From: Sarcocystis neurona
Taxonomy: Eukaryota > Apicomplexa > Conoidasida > Eucoccidiorida > Sarcocystidae
DNA length: 64,000 bases
Assembly: GCA_000727475.1 (NCBI GenBank)
Contig: KL647312.1
Location: 1,178,001 to 1,242,000, forward strand
Direction of reading: 5' to 3'
Each line of letters starts with the position of its first letter. The first letter of the stretch is position 1. Below the pieces are notes generated by a model. It did no database searches. It was not told the DNA's origin and saw nothing but the letters and a program-made list of their open reading frames with translations. The translations under genes were made by a program, and so were the position numbers. Shown one piece after another: positions 34,318-45,500 of the stretch.

Positions 34318-35500
34318 CAGCAGCGACGTGCAGGAGGCAATGGGGTGGTGGTATTGCAGGAAGGTGCGTGTCGCCGTCTCCGTCTCTTCTTCGATCGGGC
34401 GGTCGTGCTGCGTCTCGGTATGACACCGGCGAGTCGCTTTTGGCCAGGTGAGGCTCCAGCTGCCTCTGCGTTGTGTGAGAGCATTTATTCTTCGTTTTTG
34501 CCGTGAGCCAGAGCAGATGCGTGTGGTACTGCCTTCGCAAGGTAGCGAACGTTTTGTGTGTTGAACGAGTCCTGGCCGGATATTCGTGTAGCAGGTGATT
34601 CTACAAAAATTTCAGTTCTCCCCAAGGCTCTTGTGTAGGAGGGCGCAGGAAAGTGAAGTGACCTCTGCCGCTGCCGTGCAGCGCAGCGGCAGCCGCAGCT
34701 GCCGCTGGGCAGTTGTTGTGGGTGACGTGTAGGGGCAACCCGAGTAACTGCGTTTGTAGTCATTTTGCCGGCTTGGCGGTCTCGGTGATGTTGTGGCGGG
34801 TGTAGGACGTACACCCGACGTCTCCGACTTCTGCACTGACAGCGCAGAGCGCAGGGCACGAAGAGGCGGCGCGTGGCAGAGCAGCTGTCACGGCAAACAG
34901 CAAGAAAAAAGCCGCGTCGTGCGGGTGTGTATTTTGTTGAATTTTAATTTAGCGCAAAAGGCAGCAAAAGGCACCACAAAGTTAAGCCAAACGTGTAGAA
35001 AGCAGCAGACCCGTTTCTTGGTAGCGACGCGTCAGCGCGAGCAGCAGCTAGAGAGAGGCGCAAAAAAAGGAAAACACCCACCGCTGCGTGGCATACCCCC
35101 GTGTAGATGCGCGACTCAGCCGTTGATGAACGCTGCTGCTGCCCTCGCATGCGTGCCTGTGACGTCGGTACCTCTTGCGACACTGCCGCTGCTGCTTTCA
35201 TGGTTCTGCTGATGCATTCCTGCGGCGCTTGTGTGGTGGCGTGGTACTGCTGCCGTGTGTGTTCGTGCTGCTGTGGCTGTATCTCCGCCTGCGTGAGGGA
35301 CTACGTGAGAAGGTACATGAGGCAAGCGAAGATCATAGAATTCATGTGGGGCTCGATACTGCGGCGGTTGTGGTGCAGCGCGTTTGAGAAGGCTTCTCGC
35401 GGTGCCGTCCTCCACATACATGCCCTGCGTATACACGCTAGCCAGTCCTACGCAACTGGAGATCTAAGTAGACGGGTGGGGGGACGCTCCTACGCGTAGA
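34318..35500. other. overlapping open frames, strand undecided
   Basis: The plus frame at 34793-35212 starts MAGVGRTPDVSDFCTDSAER and ends with a hydrophobic tail. The plus frame at 35175-35387 has a membrane-like stretch (GGVVLLPCVFVLLWLYLRLR) followed by a charged helix. The minus frame at 35116-35436 is His/Ala/Ser/Thr-rich (PHEFYDLRLPHVPSHVVPHA). These cannot all be real, and no paired splice sites decide between them. Confidence 0.3.
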
Positions 35501-37385
35501 GCGTATATACACATATGTGTGCATATGGGACACATGTGTGGAGCGACATGTGTATATATATGTTAAGGTATTGTGTGCGTCTGTGTGTGTAGGGAATGTG
35601 TATATATATATGTATAGGAATTGTGTGCGTATGTATATATATACATATGCAGATACGTGTGTGTAGGAAATCTATACATATATATATATACGTGTGTGGA
35701 TGTGTACGGAGGTTAGGGCCAGTGGAGCTGTCACTATACATACGGGTGTAGAGTGTATCAAGATACGTGCGTCTTCGGAGGGAGAGGTGCTGTGTGCGTC
35801 GCACGCGTAGGTAGAGAGACACGCACGTCCGCTTTTGCGTACACACGTGTGGATATATAGACATACGCAAAAATTATATGCAGAGGGAGAAGCTGCGTGT
35901 ACGTAGAGAGAGAAGAAGATAGAATCCGTTACGTGTATGTATATCTGTTTGGGTCGGGAAGCACTTATGTATACGTACATGTGTGCGGGGGGGACGTGCG
36001 TGATTCTATATGTACGGCCAAAGGGCGCTGCCGTGATGACATATATACACGTATGATAATGTGTACATACGTACATACTATTGTACTTACATACGTCGGG
36101 AGAACCAGTTAGCCGTATGTTTATGTATGCTTACGTGTGTGTGTGTGTGGTCGGGTGTAGATGCCCAGAAATATGACGAGGTGAAGGAAGATTGCTGGTG
36201 CAGGTGCGCAAGTGTGTGGGGTGTACGTACAGCGCAGAGAGAGAGGAAGAGACAGACAGAGACTCTCCGTGCGGCCGCATGTACCTTTCCAGGGGACTAC
36301 ACAAAGAGAAGCATATACAGAGATATAGTAGTGTGGACGTGTGTGCGGATGGTGTGTATGTATCGACAAACGTAGGAAGAGAAGGAGAAGCAACTGGGCA
36401 CCGCTACGTTGATCTCCAGGGTGCCGCATATATGTGTGTACGCAGTGAAAGAGCGACGCACGTAAAGCGAGGCTTGTGTACATATGCGTGTATATATATA
36501 TATACTTCCATACATACGTAGGAAAGCCGTGTGTGTGTGTGTATATGTATATATATGTACACATATACGTGTGTGGGTATATATGAAGCCCAGAAAGACA
36601 GAAGTAGCTCTGTGGCGTTTTATGGCGATATCCGTGCACTGGGAAGAGAACTGAGTGGTGTACTTGTTTGGAAGAGAACAGCCTGGCATCTGCGCGTCTG
36701 TATATGTACACATATTTATATGTGTATGAGGCGCAAAGAGACAGAGGTCATTTTGGGGCGTTAAAGAGAACAAACTGGCGTGTACGTGTCCGTGTATATA
36801 TATATGTGTATGAGGCTGAGAGAGACAGATAACTCTATGGCGTTATATGGGAGGAAGCGATATCTGCATTTGGGAGAGATCCGACATATATATATATATA
36901 TGCATTCGTGTGTACATACAGGGAATCTATATGCATACGTGTATGTGTGTACGTGTAGTGTGTAGATCCGCACGTGTGTAGGTCTCTATATATACGAACG
37001 CCTACGCATGCATGCATCTTTATATCGGACAACATGTCCATGCCTGTATCTGGAGGGGTGTTCATGTGGAGACGGACACGGCAATACTGCCGACAAATAA
37101 AGAACTGGATTTGTACGTCTACGGATATGCAGAGATATACTCATATAGACCGTGCGTGTTCTTATATATACGTGACATGTATACATACGCACATATATAC
37201 ACATATATACATATATAAATGTGATGTATGAAGAGTACATGATAGAGACTGACGAGTAGGCGCACGCGTGCGAAGAGAGGAAGACGGATGAATAGTAGTA
37301 CGTGCATGGGTGGGCTCTTCCGCGAAACGTCTTCTATATATATACATATATACATATATATATGTATATATTTGTGGACGATTTT
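35500..37385. repeat. dense TATA/TATG/TGTG microsatellite domain
   Basis: For almost 1.9 kb, runs of TATA, TATG, TGTG and TACG words alternate with short unique pieces. Three diverged copies of a module (TATATG followed by a purine-rich AGGC..AGAGAGACAGA and then TGGCGTT or GGGCGTT) lie at about 36573, 36718 and 36797. No gene is seen. Many short frames on both strands are translations of the repeat. Confidence 0.85.
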
Positions 37386-37681
37386 GCATCGGTGGAGAAG
37401 GCTTTCTCATAGCAGCAGGAGGAAGAGAAGAAGAAGCAGGGCGCGCAACAGCAACACCTCTTGAGGTAGCGGCGCCAGCGGCGCACGTGTTGCTGCTTCA
37501 GATCGCAGCAGCCTTTCGTTCGTTGGGCCGTTCAGGCGAGGAGCGGCAGCAGCATATCAGCGGGCGTTGGGGTCGCATCCCTTCTCCGCTGTCTATTTGT
37601 TCTGCATGCTTTTTTCAGTTCCTTAGCAGCAAGAGAATGAAACATTGTCGCAGTTGTAGAGAATTAAGGCAAGAGCGTTAA
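37386..37681 (+). CDS. exon candidate, unidentified
   Basis: Right after the microsatellite domain, a plus frame reads GGEGFLIAAGGREEEAGRAT, then TPLEVAAPAAHVLLLQIAAA and FRSLGRSGEERQQHISGRWG, ending with KHCRSCRELRQER-stop. Composition is coding-like with a helical segment. A donor or an upstream exon was not identified. Confidence 0.35.
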
Positions 37682-37817
37682 GGGACAGCGAGACGCAAAG
37701 AAGAACAGCAGCAACGCGGACGCGTGAAGGTTGCGCGTGAGTACCGTTGCACTGAGAGGAGAAAGAGGAGGAGGAAGACCAGCAGCAGCAGCAGCAAGGG
37801 CGCAGCGTCGGCACGTG

Positions 37818-38639
37818 CTACTTCCGCGGAAGTAGCAGCAAGAAGGCAAGCAGGAGGAAAAGGCCAAGGAAGAGCGGGAGAGGGGAACGGCTGCGAAGAG
37901 CAGCTGCAGCAGCACGAGACAACCACATAGCAGCGTGCGAGAGAAGGGAGGAGGAGAGACACAGATCGGGGGGGAGACGCAGACAGGAAATTTTTGTCGT
38001 CGCAGCAAATACTTCCAACAGAACAACAACCGCAGCAGCAAACTGCTGTGCACAGCGCCAAAGCATTTTTTTCCGGAGGGCACTGCAGAGAGAGGAAACA
38101 GCAGCAGGCAGGGAAGTGCCGGGAAGGGAAAGGAATACTTGCAACGTTGCGAGTTCCGCCATCTCGGGTGGGGTACGGCAGCAACAGGAGCAGCGACGAA
38201 GTTCTGCGTCGACCCTCTCTGCGCTGTTGACTCGCCCGTTTCCCGAGGCTGGGTTAATACGCTGCTCTGGAGAAGCACAGGTGCTTCTTCGCTTTGTCTG
38301 TACCAAAGAGGAGGAAAAGAAGGAAGAGGAGATACACTCGTCGTGATTGCTCGCAGTGTCGACAACTGTAGAGAGTCCTACACGTCTTCTTTTCGTGGGA
38401 GGCGCGCGGGTGATGGGCAGGGACCATATAAATGAGGCGCCTGTTAGTAAGAGAGCCAGAGTGAGCCAGAGGACACGCAGACACGCGCATGCATTGTTTT
38501 TCTTTAAAGGACGTGCCTTTTTACGGAGAGTCGGCGCGTACCTCCGTACGATGTGGCTCTGCGTGTATACACATGCATATACGTACAGAAGTGTGAAGAG
38601 GGTGTGAGGACTAGATGAAAACGAGTTCAGCGTACGCAT
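37818..38639 (-). CDS. hypothetical protein with two hydrophobic segments (strand uncertain)
   Basis: The longest ATG-started frame of this locus has 273 codons. It holds a hydrophobic segment at about residues 55-74 (RVLWLTLALLLTGASFIWSL) and another at the C-terminus (PLFLGLFLLLAFLLLL). The rest is Cys/Ser/Arg-rich. A plus-strand frame of 166 codons (37935-38435, with VDSPVSRGWVNTLLWRSTGA) covers the same DNA and is equally possible. The C-terminal hydrophobic run is the complement of a GAAGCA-type purine tract and so may be an artefact. Confidence 0.25.
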   Translation of the reverse strand: MRTLNSFSSSPHTLFTLLYVYACVYTQSHIVRRYAPTLRKKARPLKKNNACACLRVLWLTLALLLTGASFIWSLPITRAPPTKRRRVGLSTVVDTASNHDECISSSFFSSSLVQTKRRSTCASPEQRINPASGNGRVNSAERVDAELRRCSCCCRTPPEMAELATLQVFLSLPGTSLPAAVSSLCSALRKKMLWRCAQQFAAAVVVLLEVFAATTKISCLRLPPDLCLSSSLLSHAAMWLSRAAAAALRSRSPLPLFLGLFLLLAFLLLLPRK

Positions 38640-39003
38640 GCCGGGTAGTGTGTAGTACGTGTCTGTGTACGTGTCGGTTAGTCTTTCTACGTATGTCGCT
38701 GCCAGCTGCTGCGTACCGGGGACTGCGTTTGTCGAGAAGCGAAGTAGAAGCCGGCTGGAGAGAAACGAGGACGGCAGTCCCCCCGTCTATACCTGGTACG
38801 TACGAGGTCTACTGCAGGACGTGGCGACACATGTGTGTGTGTGTGTGTGTCGACAGTGCCGTGTGTGTGAAGGAGAGAGAAGAGGGAAGAAGCAAGAAGG
38901 AGGTCGTCGTATCGTGGGAGGCTAACGAGAGATAGAAAAGAGGACCACCAGCAGCAGCGTGTTGTTGAAAGCGTCTTCTCTGCAGGGAGAAAGGAGCTCT
39001 TGA
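38640..39003 (+). other. exon-like frames before the membrane exon
   Basis: One plus frame reads VPGTAFVEKRSRSRLERNED then GSPPVYTWYVRGLLQDVATH; a second plus frame is also open. A TG run lies at 38836-38850. A good acceptor (CGTCTTCTCTGCAG|) at 38985 does not fit the frame of the next exon candidate. Confidence 0.3.
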
Positions 39004-39465
39004 AGGTCGGAAGCAGAAAGTAAAGGGGCGAACTGTCGGCGCGGGGACCGAAGAACGAGCCGTAAGCTTCGCGCACAGGAACGGGAGTGCATCTCGTGCT
39101 GCACGGCACCTGGAATACTACGAGGAGTACGTACACCGCAGCGGGACGGAGGGGGACACACATCCTCCGGTGCCTGTACGTACACCGTACAGAAGGGGAA
39201 CGGGGTCATTAAAAAGACCGAAGAACAGTCGCCGTTGTGTGCCGCTGTCGCTGCAAGTGCAGCTGCTGCTGCAGATGATGCTTGGGCGTTGGTACACATA
39301 CCCGTGGTCCTTGCAGTAGTAGCTTCCTCGGGTGCGCTGCTGTTGCTGTTGTTCTGGCAGTCGCACAGACCTTGTGCAGCCGCACGCGTGCAGCGGCGTA
39401 GCGACGGCAGCTCTCAAAAGGAGAGCATGCGCTTTCGTAGGGAGGAAGGAAGAGAGCAGCTGTAG
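39004..39465 (+). CDS. exon without start codon, C-terminal membrane segment
   Basis: One plus frame is open for 154 codons, from a TGA at 39001 to a TAG at 39463, with no ATG until near its end, so it must be an exon. It reads RERECISCCTAPGILRGVRT, then SGACTYTVQKGNGVIKKTEE, an Ala block, and a membrane helix (ALVHIPVVLAVVASSGALLL), then a basic tail (RVQRRSDGSSQKESMRFRRE). A usable acceptor is CGCGCACAG|GAACGG at about 39078. The pattern suggests the C-terminus of a type I membrane protein. No family is recognised. Confidence 0.4.
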   Translation, partial: RSEAESKGANCRRGDRRTSRKLRAQERECISCCTAPGILRGVRTPQRDGGGHTSSGACTYTVQKGNGVIKKTEEQSPLCAAVAASAAAAADDAWALVHIPVVLAVVASSGALLLLLFWQSHRPCAAARVQRRSDGSSQKESMRFRREEGREQL

Positions 39466-39474
39466 TGGCGCTGA

Positions 39475-39795
39475 TACGAAGAGAAAGCTTCTTCATTTTT
39501 GACGACAGCTACGAGAGGAGAGGAACGGGGATACGGTGAGATAAGGAGAGACGGAAGGATTTTTCAGAACGTACGGACGTTGCTGGACAGCAGGACAACG
39601 AAGTGCAGAATAGAAGAAGCGGAGAGTAAAGAGGACGGTGCGACAGAGTCTGCTCCACTGCAGCGAAAACGTGGATTTGCTGCTGTTGCGGTCTTCCCAC
39701 GGTGGGGTGCCAGTGCAGCGGCGTTGCCATCTGGGCAAAGGCCAGGGCAGCGGCTGCAGCAAAAACAGGAGGGCCAGAGGGCTGCAGCAGACTAG
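39475..39795 (+). CDS. second open frame in the same register as the membrane exon
   Basis: The frame resumes after a TGA at 39472 and runs to a TAG at 39793. It is charged and protein-like (GYGEIRRDGRIFQNVRTLLD, then CRIEEAESKEDGATESAPLQ) and ends Gln-rich. It has no ATG. Internal donors (ATACG|GTGAGA at about 39535) could end it early. It may be a separate exon or the continuation of the preceding one across two closely spaced stops. Confidence 0.3.
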   Translation, partial: YEEKASSFLTTATRGEERGYGEIRRDGRIFQNVRTLLDSRTTKCRIEEAESKEDGATESAPLQRKRGFAAVAVFPRWGASAAALPSGQRPGQRLQQKQEGQRAAAD

Positions 39796-40321
39796 CTGTA
39801 GGGGTAGTCTTTCCTCGCACTGCCAAGCAACAACACAGCAACGGGGCAGAGAGTTGCTGCTGAGGCAGCGGCACAGAGGAAAGGGCAACAACAGCAGGAA
39901 TAGAAGGAGGAACAGAGCCGCAGCAGCCGCATCAGTTGGGCCAACACGTGCGTATTATCAGTGGGGGACGGGTAAACTCGACCGGGATCAGCTACGTTAC
40001 GTGCATGCATGCGCGAGTATTCTGTCCTGTCGAAGAAGAAAGTCTTGTTAACTCGCTTTGTGCGCAGAACGTCTGTCCCGGAGTAAAAACGCTGGGCCAC
40101 TGACGCTGTGGCAGAGGACGCGCAGCTGGAGGTGCCTAAGACGCAGCACTAGCAGCCGCAGGGGAGCATATCCTTGTGTTGCAGCGAACGGGGAGAGGAG
40201 ATCCGACTGAAGAAGGGCGTGTCTATTGCTCGTGTATGTTTGCTGTATTCCCCGGAAGCTTCTGTATTTCGTGGTGTGTATTTTTTCCTCAAAAAGAGCA
40301 GATTTTGATTGTCTTTCACAG

Positions 40322-40516
40322 TGTGTACGTACACCACCACAGCGAACTGTGCGAGAAAGGCACCGTAGAGCGAGAGCTGTCGCCGGACGCGGACGCAAGA
40401 TACAGGGAAAAAGAGAACCGCTACTGGCCAGAGAAGGACGTCTTTCCCTGTTTAACGAGTGTGCTGCTGAAAAAGTCTCCTGGTGAAAGCAGGTCCGCAT
40501 CGTTTGATACGCCAAG
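40322..40516 (+). CDS. internal exon of an unidentified gene
   Basis: The acceptor GATTGTCTTTCACAG| and the donor CCAAG|GTAGCA bracket 195 bp, starting and ending in the same phase. The frame reads VYVHHHSELCEKGTVERELS, then DADARYREKENRYWPEKDVF and SVLLKKSPGESRSASFDTP. Composition is balanced and charged, with no CAG-derived tract. It could belong to an upstream part of the eIF4G gene or to an independent gene. No domain is recognised. Confidence 0.45.
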
Positions 40517-40553
40517 GTAGCAGCTGCTGCTTGTGCTGCTGCTCTTGCTGCAG

Positions 40554-40713
40554 CAGGGACCGTTTTCTTGGGTTGCGTCTTTATTTTGCTACCCATTGTG
40601 GAGAAGATGCCTGTCTGAAGCTGCTTGACGAGGCGACGAAGAGAAGTTGCAGCAGCGGCATTTCACCTGCTAGCGTGTGGCGACGGTCGACCGCGGCAGC
40701 AGCTGCAGCGTAG
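40554..40713 (+). CDS. possible terminal exon after a very short intron
   Basis: The acceptor CTGCTCTTGCTGCAG| adds the base needed to complete the last codon of the preceding exon. The frame then reads RDRFLGLRLYFATHCGEDAC, KLLDEATKRSCSSGISPASV and ends in poly-Ala and TAG. The implied intron is only 37 bp, which is short for this type of genome. An unspliced alternative frame (YAKVAAAACAAALAAAGTVF then LGCVFILLPIV) crosses the same DNA. The phase match is the main support. Confidence 0.3.
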
Positions 40714-42559
40714 GCTTCGCAACATTAGAAAAGCTGCGACCTGGATTGCTGCAGCAGCAGCAGCAGCACTTCGGCCGAGCGCAAAGTAACCCCGTGGGAG
40801 AAGAGCTACACCCGTTTATAGCCACGCACGGCCGTCGCAGGAGGATCGGCAGCTGCAGGCAGCGGCCACGAGCGACGGGGCACAGCACCTAACTGCGAAG
40901 CGCAGAGGGCTGCAGCAGCAGAGACGTAGGCTCTTCTCTGAATCCATATTCGACGCGCAGGGAGGCGACGTGGCACGAAGAAGAAAAGAAGCGCAACAAT
41001 AGCAGGAGCAGCAGCAAAGCGAGCAGAAGCACACCCGCGCCGCAGCAGGGGTCAGCTCGAAAGAAGAAGGAGAAAAGCAGTAGCGAAGTCGCTGAAACGG
41101 CTGCATCAGCGGGCGCGCTGGGACAGGGGAGTGACCGCAGGAGGAGTACCAGCGACAGGGGAGTACCAGCAACAGCAGGGGTCCGCGACAGCCGAAGGCC
41201 GGACAGCAGCAGCAACGGCATAGTCGTTTGTCTGGGGAACAGAAGAGAATGGAACGGAGCGACTCGGGTACTTCGAGAGCCAGACGCAAAGGCAGCGGAG
41301 AAACCGCTGCTGCCTCTCCGCCGAAAGCGAGAAGTCCACAGTAGGCGCAGACCAGCACACACACATACACGCCCAACCGACAGGCGGCGGCAGGCACCTT
41401 CCTTTGTTCGGCGTGTGCCGTTTACACATCTTTATATGAAGGGAACGACGAAGACAGGCGACTCAAACGGGCCGGAAAACCGGCACTGCCCAGGCAGATC
41501 TGCACGCAGACCCACCTGTGGCGTGCCCTCCGTTACTCTACACATAAATTACAACACCTCTGTGTACATATATCTATATGCATACGTCTCTGCACCGATA
41601 TTTCAAGTGAATGCTTCGCCTGTCCATCTCTATGTATATATATGGATAAATTTGCGTACGTATGTGTGTGTATTTGTATCGGGTTTGCACGTGCGTCTCT
41701 GCGCATGGGGACGCCTTTGGTTTCCACATGTGTGTCCCCGGCGTGCCTGTGCTCCGTCCACATATATGTATATATATGCGCCAGAGAAAAGTCATCCGAC
41801 GCAGGAAAGCAATTCTCTCCCTTGACATCCGTGTCGCGTAGGAGAGTGTGGACCGTGCACACACCCGTCGACGTTAACCTTTTCTGTGCTGTAGACGTGT
41901 TGTTCTTCGGTCCACTAGTGCGAGCGTCATGCGATGCGTGCAGCGAAAAAGGGCAGTGCGCCGAACAAGGGTGTTCGTCTGCGCAGATGGATGGTTGCTG
42001 CCGTTGAGGCGGCAGACGCTACAGCTGTAGTGTGGACTTGGCGAATAACGAGTCTGTACCGCCTGCTGGTGGTTGTGCTGTGTGTACTCGAACGTGCTGG
42101 TACTGCTGCTGCTGCCGTTTTTCGAGGGGGGGGGGCCTTGTCCGGTTTTGCGGCGTCAGCGGGATCTGCGTGGTCGTGGTGGTGAGGTGTGGGGTGCGAC
42201 TAAAGCTGCTGCTGCGGTTGTGTTGTAGGCTGCCGCACGTGCTGCAGGAGCTTCGCTTTTCTGTGGTTGCGTTTGTCGCGCTTTTGCTGCTGGGGCGGTT
42301 GCGCGTGCGGTGGTGGCGGCTGGTGCGTCGACGTTGGGAGGAGAGCAGTTGGTTGAACCGTGTGTCGTGGATACTTGTGAATGTGCTGCTGCGGACTGCG
42401 GTGGTGTGCTGCTGCGGTTGATACTGCAGAGAAGACCAGCAGGGACCGGAGGGGTGGAGCGGGTTGCCGAGCGCGAGCACGACAGCGAGCAGCAGCAGCA
42501 GCCGGATTAACGCCAACGGAGGCAGCAGCAGTTCGAATGCCCAAGAGGGCAGCGACAGG
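40714..42559. other. region upstream of the eIF4G frame
   Basis: CAG tracts at 40720-41350 are followed by a microsatellite patch (41560-41790) and a T/G- and CTG-rich part (42050-42430). No 5' exon or promoter of the eIF4G-like gene could be fixed. A good acceptor (TTGATACTGCAG|, exon from 42430) enters the eIF4G frame upstream of its first ATG, so an upstream exon is possible. Confidence 0.35.
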
Positions 42560-45500
42560 ATGGACTCGAGCAGCGGCAGCTCCCCGGCTGCAGCTCCTGC
42601 TGCTGCGCCGTCCGCGGGTGGTGGCAGCAGCGCGGCGGCAGGAGGGCTCCTTCCTCTGAGTGCGGATGGCAGCGGCAACGGGGACGCACGGGCCCAGGAC
42701 AACAACGGCAGGAGCAGAAGCAGAAACGACAGGAGCAGCAGCAGCAGCAGTAGCAGTGCGTCGTCTTCCGGCGGAGGCTCTCCTGGCGTGGCGACGCCTC
42801 AGGAGGGAAATTGTAAAGGAAACAGAGGAGGAGGAGCAGCAGCAGCTGCGGAGGGCCTGAGAAATGCTAGTGGGGAACCTGTCGAAAGCAGACCTGCGGA
42901 TGTCTCCCTAAGGGGGGGGACTCCTGCAGCGTCGTATGAAGCTGGCGCTGCTGCCGCAGCAGAGGACGCCAGTGTTGCTGCTGTTGCTCCTCGTCGTGTG
43001 CGCACCGGACGGGACAAGTCGTCAGGAGGCCGAGGCGCTGCTGACGTCAAGACTGCCTCTCCTTCGTTGGCTGCCGCAGGAGCTACGCCTGCTAAGTTAG
43101 CAGCTGCCGCCGCTCCCCCACCGGCTGCTGTTCCTCCGTCTGCCCCATCACCTTCCGCCGGGGGCAGCGGCAGCAGAGACACCACCAGCAGTAGCAGCGA
43201 AGGGGCAAAAGGAGAAGGAGGAGACGCGCGGGGAGGAGGGGCAGCAGCGGGAGCGGCGGAGCGAAACAGCCGCGGCAGTGATGGCGGATCTGTTGCTGCG
43301 GCAGGAAACCTTGGACGCGAAGTAGCGCCAGCAGCAGGACTGCAACAGCGCCAGCAACAGCAGCAGCGAGAGAAATACGCAAGTCGAGCGGGAAAAAGGA
43401 GTCAGGGGAATTCTCCGTCTGCCTCAGACGTCGGAGGAGCACCAGCGGCTGGTGCTGCTGCTGCTGCTTCTGGTGCAGGAAGGAGGCAGCAGCAGTGCAC
43501 TTCAGAAGCACCTGCGCAGGCCGAACCATGGCAGCTCAGTCGCTCTCGGGCAGGGGCGGCTGCTGCAGGTAAGGACGCGGGGCGTGACAGCGGGAGCGGG
43601 ACGTGTGGCCCAGTAGGAGCCGCAGGACGCGACGCTGCCGGTGCTGCTGCACCTGCAGCAGCAACTCGGGAGAACTGTGCGGAGGGGTCAGTTGCTGTTG
43701 CACCCGTTGCTGCTCTTCAGCGAGACGGGGTGACCGAAGGGGCTGCGCCAGCAGCAGCAGGAGGACCAGGAGGAGCAGCTGGCACAGGTGTACCGCCTCG
43801 CAGTGCTGTTGCTGCAGCAGCTGTTGGACAGGATTCGAGAGGTGCGGTGGTTGCTGCTGCCGGTGCTGCGGAAGGCCGCGGAGGCGGGAGAGGAGGGGAG
43901 AGTGGGTCTGCGTGGGGCAGCAGTGGAGCTCCGAGCCGCAGCAGCAACGGCAGGAGCAGCAGAGGCGTGGTTGACGGAGACAGCAGTTCAGCGGGTGGGA
44001 AGTCTGGAGCACGGTTTTCTCCCGTAGCTGCACACGCAGGAGGTGGCAGAGAAAGAGAATCGAGCAGTCACACGGCTGCTTCCACAGCTCCTCCGTCTGC
44101 TGCCGGAGCAGCAGGAGGAGGCTCTGCTGCTGCGGCAGGGGGTGCCGTGTGGGGTCAACACAGCAACAGAGGAGGCGCCGGCGGCGCAGGTGCATCCAGC
44201 CAGCAGCACCAGTCATATCAGCAGCAACACGCTTTCCACCAGCAGCAGCCGTATCAGCAGCAGCAGCAGGCGTACCAGCAGCAACAGCGGCAGCAGCGTC
44301 GAGGGTCGCTTCACGGAAGTGGAGGGGGCAACGGCAGAGGAGGAGGAGGAGGGGACCCTGCGTTTCACATGCAACAGCAGGGGGAGAAGCGGGGAAACAC
44401 GGGGGGAAGGGGTTTGCTATCTTCCGCCGGTGTGACGTCTTTTTCAGCGTCGATGCTGCAGCAGCAGCAGCGCAGGGGGAGACATTCCTCCGCAGCAAGT
44501 GAGCGTCCCAACAACGGCAGCAGCAGAGCCGGACAGCTCTTCAATCCCGCCTGGAATGGTGGTGGAGGAGCAGGGGGAGCAGCAGCAGCCGGAGAATTAA
44601 ACGCAGCAGCAGCACCAGGACGAGGTGGTGCCGCAGGAGCGACAGGAGAGGGAAGTGCATCTGGTGGACGCGGCTCTGCTGGCGGCAGCATGAGGCATCA
44701 ACAGCAGCAGCAACGGCAGCATCATCGACAGCAACAGCAGCAGCAGCACCAGTTGCTGTATCGACAGCATCAGCAGCAGCAACACCGAGTCGCGGCAGAC
44801 CAGGTCAGTATACGAGGCGCACCCCCGGGCAGGCCGCCGCAGTACAGCGCTCCTGCAGGGATGTCGCTTAGTGGTGGTGCTGCTGGCATTGCTTATGCAC
44901 CTGTTGCATCGCAGCACCAAGGTCAGGCGGGAGGGCGGAGACACGAGAATAGACAGCAAAAAGGTGGTGGCAGCAGCAGCAGAGGGGCTGGCGGCAACAG
45001 CAGCAGTAGATCAGGAGGAGCAGGTGGTGGCCTCAGCAGAAGCCCCAGTGGAAGAAGTGGTGCAGCTGCTCTGCCTCCTCCGTCTCAGATGCTGCCTCCT
45101 GCTGTGTGTGGGGCTGCTGGCCATATGGAGCAGCAGGCGGATCCAGGAAGCGGGACTGCGGCCGTTTCCTTTCCTCAAGGCAGCAGCAGCTCTGTTCAGG
45201 AAGAGCAGCAGCCGTCTTCACTGCCACCACTACTCGTTCCATATCCACCCACTGGCTTCTCTGACGCCGCGGCTGCTGGTGCGGGTCCAGCTGGCGCGGT
45301 TGCCTGCCCGGCTGCTGCTGCTGGAGTGTGTGCCGCTTCTCCTGCAGACGTTGCCGCAGGAAAAGTAGGCTTCTACGGCAGCAGAGGCTGGCACGAAAAT
45401 CGGCAGCAGCAGGGGGGGGTTCCTGGCCCAGCTGTTGCAGCAGAAGGTGCAGCAGCGGCTGCGAGAGGCAGCCAGCTCGCGACGTCCGAAGCGGCAGCAG

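Noticed and set aside
39098..39300. Possible Eimeria surface antigen (SAG) fragment because of the TYTVQKG-like peptide
   Set aside because: The conserved cysteine spacing and the rest of the SAG fold are absent, and a membrane helix rather than a GPI signal ends the frame.
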